DNA of 64,000 bases from Gammaproteobacteria bacterium HGW-Gammaproteobacteria-13. GTDB lineage: Bacteria; Pseudomonadota; Gammaproteobacteria; Pseudomonadales; Pseudomonadaceae. The stretch is from the NCBI GenBank assembly GCA_002840155.1, contig PGZH01000004.1:1-64000 (forward strand), written 5' to 3'. Shown piece after piece: positions 57,045 to 64,000 of the stretch (the first letter of the stretch is position 1; every line of letters starts with the position of its first letter). A program made the translations under genes and the position numbers. Below the pieces are notes generated by a model that worked only from the letters and a program-made list of their open reading frames with translations, searched no databases and was not told the DNA's origin.

Positions 57045-58493
57045 AATCGCCTTGTTCAGTTCGCCAGCTAGGTTGGCCAGCTCGCTGCTGGTAACGGCCG
57101 ATTGACCGGTCTGGCCGACGGTCTGCTCGGTCACGTCGCGGATGCGGATCACCGCGCGGTTCATCTCTTCAGCCACCTGGCTCTGCTCTTCGGCCGCCAC
57201 GGCGATCTGCGTATTGCTTTCCCGCATAAGCGCCACGGATTCGGTGATGGCGACTAACGCCTGGCCGGCCTCACCGGCCTGTTTGACGCATTCATCGGCC
57301 TTAATCGAGCTGTCCTGCATAAAGTCCACGGCATCCCGGGTGCCACTTTGCAGGGTATTGATCATCTGGGTGATCACGTCGGTGGAGTCCTGCACGCGTC
57401 TGGCCAGGTTGCGCACTTCATCGGCGACCACGGCAAAGCCGCGGCCCATTTCGCCGGCGCGGGCGGCCTCAATGGCAGCGTTCAGAGCGAGCAAATTGGT
57501 CTGTTCGGCAATGCCGTGAATCTCACTGACCACGCCGCCGATCTTCTGGCTGTCGACCGCCAGCTGTTCGATCATCTGCGCGGTCTGCTGCACGCCGCTG
57601 GACAACCCGGAAATCGACAGGCTCACGCGGTTGACCGCCTGCTGGCCGCTGTGCGCGAGGTGTTCGGCGTTTTTTGACTGGTCGCGGGTATCAGCCGTGT
57701 GCTCTGCGATATGGTGCACGGTGGCAGACATTTCGTTGATCGCTGTGGCCGCCTGTTCGGTTTCGCTCTGTTGTTCGAGCATGCCCTGGCGCACGTCGCG
57801 CATATTGCCGGCCAGACGCTCGGCACCCTCATCGAGCTGCGCTGCCGACTGGGCGACAATGCCGACCACCCGTTGATAGCCAGCCTGCATGGCATTGAAG
57901 GCGCTGGCCATCTGGCCCACTTCATCCTTGCAGTCCAGCGGCACACGGGCGCGGAGGTCGCCGCTCTTTTCCACCTGCAGCATCACGTCCTTGAGGGTGT
58001 TGAGGTGGCTGAGCAGAAAGCGAATCAGCAACTGCGAGGCCGCCAGCAACAGCAGCATCAACAGCGCGACGACCAGGGCGTAGCTAGGGGCTCGGTCGAA
58101 AAATACCTCAGTCAGACTCGGCGCCGAAGCGGTGATGGCCAGGCGCTGGCCGTCTTCACGGACGATGACTTCGGCGCCGATCAGCCCCTCGCTACCGTTT
58201 AAATCGACCCAACCACGTGCGTTGGCCAGGGCGCTGCCCTGATTGTCCGGCAGGCGTGGCGTCTGCCCGCTGGCAACGCTCAGCAGATTGCCGACCTTCG
58301 GCAAGGCCAGCTCCTGCGGCCATTGGTTTAATAAGCGTGCCTGCTGCTGCGCAGCCTGCTTGGCGGCGTGCTGGTGCACCTGTTGTTCCAGGTGCAGGGC
58401 GTAGAGCACCAGCAGCAGCGTAGTAAAGAACGCTACGGCATTTACGGCCCAGAATTTGTACTTCAGGGAAAGGTCGCTGATCCAATGGCCCAT
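57027..58493 (-). CDS. Methyl-accepting chemotaxis protein with short periplasmic domain
   Basis: 488 aa. Membrane segment 1 ([22 protein letters not shown]) and segment 2 near 138-160 ([24 protein letters not shown]) enclose a sensor of only about 100 residues. HAMP and the signalling hairpin with [23 protein letters not shown] follow. There is no C-terminal pentapeptide. A perfect Anr box lies 72 bp upstream, so its expression is probably raised in low oxygen. The ligand is unknown. Confidence 0.92.
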   Translation of the reverse strand: MGHWISDLSLKYKFWAVNAVAFFTTLLLVLYALHLEQQVHQHAAKQAAQQQARLLNQWPQELALPKVGNLLSVASGQTPRLPDNQGSALANARGWVDLNGSEGLIGAEVIVREDGQRLAITASAPSLTEVFFDRAPSYALVVALLMLLLLAASQLLIRFLLSHLNTLKDVMLQVEKSGDLRARVPLDCKDEVGQMASAFNAMQAGYQRVVGIVAQSAAQLDEGAERLAGNMRDVRQGMLEQQSETEQAATAINEMSATVHHIAEHTADTRDQSKNAEHLAHSGQQAVNRVSLSISGLSSGVQQTAQMIEQLAVDSQKIGGVVSEIHGIAEQTNLLALNAAIEAARAGEMGRGFAVVADEVRNLARRVQDSTDVITQMINTLQSGTRDAVDFMQDSSIKADECVKQAGEAGQALVAITESVALMRESNTQIAVAAEEQSQVAEEMNRAVIRIRDVTEQTVGQTGQSAVTSSELANLAGELNKAIRQLKL

Positions 58494-58564
58494 GCAGGTG
58501 TCTCTGTGTGAGGTGAAGGCTTGGCAAAGTGCCAGTAGTGTCGCTCAGCCTCACAGCGGATCTA

Positions 58565-58578
58565 TTGATCCTTATCAA
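58565..58578 (-). promoter_or_regulatory. Anr/FNR box upstream of the chemoreceptor gene
   Basis: TTGAT, 4 nt, ATCAA: a perfect match to the palindromic Anr/FNR consensus. It is centred about 78 bp upstream of the chemoreceptor ATG, which allows activation from about -41.5 with a leader near 37 nt. Confidence 0.7.
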
Positions 58579-58608
58579 CAAGCCTGCCTGCACCGCGCTA
58601 TTGGGCAA

Positions 58609-59427
58609 TTAGCTGGCCGCGCCCTTGAATGCAGGCAGGTTGAAGAAGGCCTGGGCCGCAGCGCTGGTATGGGCCGCCACTACCTGTTCGGTTTCACCGC
58701 GGTGCTGCGCCACTTCACGCAACACCTCCACGAGAAACGCCGGCTCGTTACGCCCGTTCTTCGGTTTCGGCCTCAGGCTGCGTGGCAGCAGGAAGGGCGC
58801 ATCACTTTCCAGCATCAGGCGGCCACGGGGGATTTCCTTGACCAGTGGATGCAGATGGCTGCCGCGGCGCTCGTCGCAGATCCAGCCGGTGATGCCGATA
58901 TGTAGGTCCATATCCAGGTAGTTGAACAGCGCGCGCTTTTCCCCGGTAAAGCAGTGCACCACGGCCGCCGGCAGCTGGTCGCGGAAGTGCCGCAGGATCG
59001 CCAGCAGGCGTTCATTAGCATCACGTTCGTGCAGAAACACCGGCAGTTGCAGTTCTACCGCCAGGGCCAGTTGCTGCTCCAGCACCTGCTCCTGTTGCGG
59101 CCGGGGTGAGAAGTCGCGGTTGAAATCCAGCCCGCATTCGCCCACCGCGCGCACCCTGGGATCGGCCAGCAGGGCCTTGAGCTGCGCATGGCTGTCGCTG
59201 TTCCAGCTGCTGGCATCGTGAGGGTGAATACCGGCGGTGCTGAACAAATGCTCGGCGCTGTCATCCAACTGCCGGCACAGCTCCAGGGCGTGCTGACTTT
59301 CCGCCAGGCTGGTGCCGGTCAGCAACATTTGCTGGATGCCTGCCGCATAAGCGCGAGCGAGGAGTGCTTCGCGTTGTTCGGCAAAGCTTGGGTGAGTCAG
59401 ATTGACGCCGATGTCGATGAGTTGCAT
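58609..59427 (-). CDS. tatD: TatD family metal-dependent nuclease
   Basis: A 272-aa TIM-barrel hydrolase of the true TatD type: [15 protein letters not shown] at the N-terminus in place of the THCHL of YcfH-type relatives, then [53 protein letters not shown] and [24 protein letters not shown]. It is a cytosolic 3'-5' exonuclease involved in DNA repair or degradation. It is not next to tatABC here. It is upstream of the chemoreceptor gene, 115 bp apart. Confidence 0.95.
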   Translation of the reverse strand: MQLIDIGVNLTHPSFAEQREALLARAYAAGIQQMLLTGTSLAESQHALELCRQLDDSAEHLFSTAGIHPHDASSWNSDSHAQLKALLADPRVRAVGECGLDFNRDFSPRPQQEQVLEQQLALAVELQLPVFLHERDANERLLAILRHFRDQLPAAVVHCFTGEKRALFNYLDMDLHIGITGWICDERRGSHLHPLVKEIPRGRLMLESDAPFLLPRSLRPKPKNGRNEPAFLVEVLREVAQHRGETEQVVAAHTSAAAQAFFNLPAFKGAAS

Positions 59428-59463
59428 GGTGCTACCTGCTAAATTGATTGAGCAGCATAACAG

Positions 59464-59487
59464 AGCTTTTTTAATAGATTAAAAGCT
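59464..59487. repeat. AT-rich inverted repeat between tatD and the transglycosylase gene
   Basis: AGCTTTT and AAAAGCT flank a 10-bp AT-rich centre. It lies in an AT-rich patch (about 59450-59520) between divergent genes and could be an operator or a nucleoid-protein site. Confidence 0.45.
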
Positions 59488-59663
59488 AACAAATACAGCT
59501 ACTTAAAGCTTGAACATGATGTTGTATGTGATTGCTGGCTGGCATCCATGGACGGGCTGTGCCAACCTCCGCGCCCCGCGCGAGGGGTCAGTTGCCTTGT
59601 ACCCAGCCTGTTCAGACGAGCCGCTGCACTGATCTGTCGACCGATTCCGCCCCTGGAGCCTTG

Positions 59664-61049
59664 ATGTTGCGAGTGCTGCTCACCTGCTGCCTATTGCTGC
59701 TGTCGTGTACAGCGGTGGCGCGCGTGGCTGGCCCGCTGGAAGTCGAACAGCCCAAGGCCGCCCGTGACCTGGCGAGCATTCGCAGCAGTGGTGAGTTACG
59801 CGTGCTAGTCAACCAGAGCCGCAACAGCTCGGGTGAGGTCAAGGGCCAGAGCATTGGCGTCGAGTACCAGCGTATGCGCGCCTTTGAACAGTACCTCAAT
59901 CGCAACTCGCGCGATGGCCGCACGCTCAAACTGAAGATCATTCCGCGCGCCAAGGACCAACTGCTGGCTGCCTTGCAGCGCGGCGAGGGTGATCTGGTTG
60001 CCCCCGGTGAACTGCTGAATATTCCGCGCGGCAGCAAGCTCAGCGCGAGCGCGGCGATCCGCAGCAATGTGCCGCTGATCATCGTCGCCAAACAGGGTAA
60101 CCGCCGTTACCAGAACCTCGAACAGCTCTCCGGGCGCAGCCTGGCCTTGCCTGCGGGCAGCGTGGCGGGGGAAGCGGTGCGGGCGGTCAACCAGCGCCTG
60201 ATCGACAGCAAGCGCTCGCCGATTATCGTCGAATGGGTCGACCCAAGCCTGGCAGTCGAGGACGTGCTGGAAATGGTTCAGGCCGGCATCTTCAGCGTTA
60301 CGGCGGTCGAGCAGCCAATTGCCGAGCGCTGGGCCAAGGTGATGCCCAAGCTGCGCCTAGACCGCCATCTGCAATTGGCCAGCGACGGTGATATGCGCTG
60401 GTACGTGCGCCGCGACACACCGATGCTCGGCGCGAGCATCGACCGCTTTCTCAAGGGTTACCGTGACCCAGCGGATCAGGACGCGGCGTTCCAGCGCGTC
60501 TACCGGCGCCTGTACAAGGTGCATTACCCGCTGGGCCGCACCGAGCGGCAGCGCCTGGAAAAAGTCCGCCCGGTACTGCAACGCTATGCCACTCAGCATG
60601 ATTTCGACTGGTTGGCCCTGGCTGCCGTGGCCTTCAAGGAGTCGACCCTTAACCCCGCCGCGCGCGGGGCCGGTGGCGCCACCGGGCTGATGCAGATTAC
60701 CCCGGCGGCGGCGCGCAGCGTGGGCGTAAGCAATATCGGCGTGCTGGATAACAATGTGCAGGCCAGCGCCAAGTACCTGGCGATGATTCGTCGCAACTAT
60801 TTCAACAGCCCGCAGCTTAACGAGCGCGAGCGCATGGCCTTTATCCTGGCCGGCTACAACATGGGCCCGCAACGGGTGCAAAGCCTGCGTGCGGAAGCAC
60901 GCAGGCGTGGCCTGAACCCCAACCAGTGGTTCTTTCAGGTTGAGCGGGTAGCGATGGAGCAGATGGGCATGGGCGTGGTCAGCTATGTGAATAGCGTGAA
61001 TAAGTACTACCTTGCTTATGACCGTGAGCGCTATCTATTGGAGCCTTAG
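59664..61049 (+). CDS. Membrane-bound lytic transglycosylase F-like protein (MltF2 type)
   Basis: 461 aa from ATG 59664, chosen because the signal peptide (LRVLLTCCLLLLSCTAVARV) starts there and GGAG lies before it. An N-terminal type-2 solute-binding-like domain (SIRSSGELRVLVNQSRNSSG to VYRRLYKVHYPL) is followed by an SLT domain with catalytic Glu326 in VAFKESTLNPAARGAGGATGLMQITP and NMGPQRVQ. It should cleave the glycan strand of peptidoglycan, forming 1,6-anhydro ends, in the periplasm. The domain order is that of MltF. From memory P. aeruginosa has such a paralogue, MltF2, near lipA. Confidence 0.9.
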   Translation: MLRVLLTCCLLLLSCTAVARVAGPLEVEQPKAARDLASIRSSGELRVLVNQSRNSSGEVKGQSIGVEYQRMRAFEQYLNRNSRDGRTLKLKIIPRAKDQLLAALQRGEGDLVAPGELLNIPRGSKLSASAAIRSNVPLIIVAKQGNRRYQNLEQLSGRSLALPAGSVAGEAVRAVNQRLIDSKRSPIIVEWVDPSLAVEDVLEMVQAGIFSVTAVEQPIAERWAKVMPKLRLDRHLQLASDGDMRWYVRRDTPMLGASIDRFLKGYRDPADQDAAFQRVYRRLYKVHYPLGRTERQRLEKVRPVLQRYATQHDFDWLALAAVAFKESTLNPAARGAGGATGLMQITPAAARSVGVSNIGVLDNNVQASAKYLAMIRRNYFNSPQLNERERMAFILAGYNMGPQRVQSLRAEARRRGLNPNQWFFQVERVAMEQMGMGVVSYVNSVNKYYLAYDRERYLLEP

Positions 61050-61175
61050 CGCGCAGGTTGAGAATGTAGATTTATTAAATAATTCGATATTTTATAGCGA
61101 TTTTATCCGCTTTAAATATTGGTTAATTGGTTTAATCTTCGTTCCACCAACTCCCCACTACAAGGACTGCTGCAC
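61050..61175 (+). other. AT-rich intergenic region upstream of the DoxX gene
   Basis: About 90 bp (61060-61140) have far more A and T than the surrounding genes, with TATTTTATAG near 61089-61098 and TTTAAATATT near 61111-61120. It probably holds the doxX promoter and could bind MvaT/H-NS-like proteins. Confidence 0.5.
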
Positions 61176-61610
61176 ATGAACGCTCTGATCAAATCTGTTG
61201 TTGCAACTCAAGCTGGCTATGGCCTGACCGTGCTGCGCATCATCGCCGGCATCACCTTCGCCGCCCACGGCGCGCAGAAGCTGTTTGGCTGGTTTGGTGG
61301 TTACGGCCTGGAAGGCGTAGGCCAGTGGATGGAAAGCATCGGCCTGGCGCCGGGCTACCTGCTGGCGCTGATGGCCGGTAGCGCCGAGTTCTTCGGTGGT
61401 ATTGCCTTGATCATCGGTCTGCTGGCGCGCCCTGCGGCTGCGGTGCTGGCAGTGACCATGGTGGTGGCAATTGCCACGGTACACCTGGCCAATGGCTTCT
61501 TTATGAGCAACAACGGTTATGAGTTTGCCCTGGCCCTGCTGGCGATCAGCGTAGCGATCCTGATTGAAGGTGCTGGCAAGCTGTCGCTGGACAAGCGCAT
61601 CGCTGGTTAA
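61176..61610 (+). CDS. DoxX family membrane protein
   Basis: 144 aa from ATG 61176 with CAAGGAC before it. Four membrane helices are seen. The N-terminal signature is LTVLRIIAGITFAAHGAQKLFGWFGG, followed by GSAEFFGGIALIIGLLARPAAAVL and a last helix FALALLAISVAILIEG. DoxX proteins are associated with respiratory and redox stress; the exact role is unknown. A terminator follows. Confidence 0.9.
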   Translation: MNALIKSVVATQAGYGLTVLRIIAGITFAAHGAQKLFGWFGGYGLEGVGQWMESIGLAPGYLLALMAGSAEFFGGIALIIGLLARPAAAVLAVTMVVAIATVHLANGFFMSNNGYEFALALLAISVAILIEGAGKLSLDKRIAG

Positions 61611-61629
61611 GCGACTCGGCAGCAGCCAG

Positions 61630-61658
61630 TAAAAAGCCCACTTCGGTGGGCTTTTTAC
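61630..61658 (+). terminator. Bidirectional terminator between the doxX and foldase genes
   Basis: GTAAAAAGCCCAC, a TTCG loop and GTGGGCTTTTTAC. It serves both convergent genes. Confidence 0.95.
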
Positions 61659-61661
61659 GTT

Positions 61662-62693
61662 TCAGGGTTTGGGTTTGTTCTGCGTCGCCAGCTGTTCGGC
61701 GGCTTCCAGGCGCAGTTGCTCGCGTTCATCGAAGTTCTCTGCGGCCAACTGGGCGATGGCTGCGCGTTTGTCGCTGGCGCTCATGCCGGGGTTGTTTTCG
61801 ATGGCGGCCTTTTCAGTGCTGTATTGGGCAATGCGCTTTTTCCAGGTTTGCCTTTGCTGGTCGAGCACTTCGAGGCGCTGGGTGGCTTCGGCGCCAACCA
61901 GTTGCTGGCGTAGCTGGCGAATCTGTTCCGGTTTGGCGCCGGCGGCTTGCAGTTGCGCGGTTTGCTGACGCAGCTCGTTCTGCAGTTGCGGCAGCACGGT
62001 GTCCTGCATCTCGGCAGGCAGGCTGTTGCGCAGTTGGTCGACGGCAGCGGCTTTGCCGGCATCGTCCAGCTGGCTGTTATGCAGAATCGCCAGGCGTTGC
62101 AGGGTGAACTGGTTGTAGGCCTCTTCGCGGGCAAAGAACGCTTGTTGCGTTTGGCTATCGAAAATCCGTGCGCGCAGCGCCTGCACAGCGGCTTCACGCT
62201 GACGCAAGGCATCCAGATTGGCCATCTGTGGCAGCTCGCGTTCGAGCAGCACCAGCTCGCGCTTGTAGTCGAGGTACTGGTTGAGCAGGGCCAGAGCCTG
62301 CTCGCGGGCATTGGCCGGCAGCTCTGCGGCGATATAAGCGCGCAGCCGCTCGACGCTGGTGCGCAGCGGTTCTTCACCCACTGCGGCAAGGAAATAATCG
62401 AAGATCCGCCGGATGTCTTCGCTGATCAGCAGGTTGCCATCGGCATCCAAGCGAAAGGCGCCATCCACCGTGGTGCCGCCGAATGAGGCGGGCAGAGTTT
62501 TCAATGGATCAGCCGCGTTCTTCGGCTTGTGCTGGGTTTGATTGGCCGGCGCTGAGTAAGCGCTTTCCACCGCAGGCGCAGCTGTATCAGCGCCGAGCTG
62601 CGCTGGAATATCCACGGGTTGCAGGTACAGCGCGAGGGCCAGGCAGGCGGCGAACAATAACGGGGACAACAACAGAAGTTTTTTCACAGGCAC
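61662..62693 (-). CDS. lifO: Lipase-specific foldase (Lif/LipH)
   Basis: 343 aa. An N-terminal membrane anchor ([19 protein letters not shown], residues 6-24) is followed by an Ala/Pro-rich linker and a long helical periplasmic domain that wraps around the lipase. The foldase motif is RRIFDYF (residues 95-101, family RxxFDY). It is needed to fold LipA in the periplasm before type II secretion. The gene follows lipA by 69 bp, in which a strong hairpin stands. Confidence 0.95.
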   Translation of the reverse strand: MPVKKLLLLSPLLFAACLALALYLQPVDIPAQLGADTAAPAVESAYSAPANQTQHKPKNAADPLKTLPASFGGTTVDGAFRLDADGNLLISEDIRRIFDYFLAAVGEEPLRTSVERLRAYIAAELPANAREQALALLNQYLDYKRELVLLERELPQMANLDALRQREAAVQALRARIFDSQTQQAFFAREEAYNQFTLQRLAILHNSQLDDAGKAAAVDQLRNSLPAEMQDTVLPQLQNELRQQTAQLQAAGAKPEQIRQLRQQLVGAEATQRLEVLDQQRQTWKKRIAQYSTEKAAIENNPGMSASDKRAAIAQLAAENFDEREQLRLEAAEQLATQNKPKP

Positions 62694-62729
62694 TCTTCAT
62701 GCGGGTTTGGCTAGGCGAGGCAGAAGAAA

Positions 62730-62756
62730 CGCCAGGGGCTGTTGCAGCCCCTGGCG
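62730..62756 (-). terminator. Strong hairpin between lipA and the foldase gene
   Basis: CGCCAGGGGCTG (62730-62741) pairs perfectly with 62745-62756 around a 3-nt loop. On the coding strand it stands 6 nt after the lipA stop and is followed by only a mixed T/C stretch (GTTTCTTCTG). It may be an attenuating or mRNA-stabilising stem, giving less foldase than lipase. Confidence 0.6.
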
Positions 62757-62762
62757 AAGCGG

Positions 62763-63737
<975 letters not shown>

Positions 63738-63800
63738 TCAAGGCAGTCCATGCAACCAAAACGCCCATCCCGTGGCGTGTACATCAGCCCAGGGGTATTG

Positions 63801-63815
63801 GCAGGAACCATGCCA
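63801..63815 (-). promoter_or_regulatory. Sigma-54 promoter of lipA
   Basis: On the minus strand TGGCATGGTTCCTGC matches the consensus TGGCAYG-N4-YTGC, with GG and GC spaced by 10 bp. It would start transcription about 80 bp upstream of the lipA ATG. Lipase genes of P. aeruginosa and P. alcaligenes are known to be sigma-54-dependent. Confidence 0.75.
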
Positions 63816-63832
63816 GTAGCCGTGAACAGCCG

Positions 63833-63858
63833 TGTAGCCCTCTGCTACGGGCGCTACA
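63833..63858 (-). promoter_or_regulatory. Inverted repeat, candidate upstream activator site of lipA
   Basis: TGTAGC (63833-63838) and GCTACA (63853-63858) form an inverted repeat about 18 bp beyond the -24 element. It could bind an NtrC-type activator (LipR or CbrB), but the distance is short for an enhancer. Confidence 0.4.
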
Positions 63859-64000
63859 TCGAAGTTGTGCGCAACCCGCTGCAGGCGCAGTGCTGCGGGT
63901 TTGTTACGGGGTGAAACGGCGTGGACCTGGATTCAGGCCCCAGATGACGGAGCAGCGGCCTGCGCGCCGGCGGCAAACAGCCAGTCTGGCAGGCTGATGA

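Overview
The window is a GC-rich, gene-dense stretch of a Pseudomonas chromosome. The evidence is the protein content (BraB/BrnQ, HtpG, FabA-FabB, GpsA, SixA, Kdp, TgpA, LipA with its foldase, MltF-like transglycosylase) and a gene order that, from memory, follows two blocks of the P. aeruginosa chromosome: braB to kdp, and the moxR/tgpA to lipA region. Most of it looks like core genome. The only mobile DNA seen is the right end of an IS3-family element at the left edge. I saw no tRNA, rRNA, CRISPR array or prophage, and no defence or secondary-metabolite system.

Layout. 1-244: IS right end. 245-3391: brnQ with a candidate leucine attenuator, a DUF599 gene, a MAPEG gene and a small lipoprotein. 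3581-7787: two tandem hotdog thioesterases, a membrane protein and htpG with a sigma-32 type promoter. 7923-13500: an MHYT hybrid kinase, an HD-GYP response regulator and a dienelactone hydrolase family protein. 13542-15747: an ECF sigma / RskA-like anti-sigma / DUF4394 module with two matching promoter motifs. 15838-19619: pirin, OsmC and a solute-binding protein in overlapping frames, then an amidohydrolase and a DUF3859 protein behind a Pho-box-like repeat. 19808-27497: chemoreceptor, fabB/fabA, hybrid kinase, gpsA, DUF4389, sixA. 27612-34300: acyl-CoA synthetase behind a 20-bp perfect palindrome, thioesterase, two alpha/beta hydrolases, GST, DUF4892, AI-2E-family permease. 34538-45200: DUF945 protein, kdpFABCDE, patatin. 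45446-51230: lipoprotein, flavin reductase family protein, HBM-type chemoreceptor, P2-type cation ATPase. 51400-57009: MoxR/DUF58/TgpA, CHAD protein, acyl-CoA thioesterase. 57027-63707: chemoreceptor behind an Anr box, tatD, MltF-like transglycosylase, DoxX, lipase foldase and lipase behind a sigma-54 element.

The main functional themes are lipid and acyl-CoA metabolism (fabAB, gpsA, an AMP-binding ligase, several thioesterases, patatin, lipase) and sensing (three chemoreceptors, two hybrid kinases, KdpDE, an ECF pair, an HD-GYP protein). No wholly new multigene system is evident. The most interesting signals are regulatory: a leucine-rich leader peptide and competing hairpins before brnQ, with an IS end about 8 bp from its start; an Anr box before a chemoreceptor; a Pho-box-like repeat before a DUF3859 gene; an ECF regulon motif; and a large palindrome before the acyl-CoA synthetase. 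All were read by eye and need computational or experimental confirmation.
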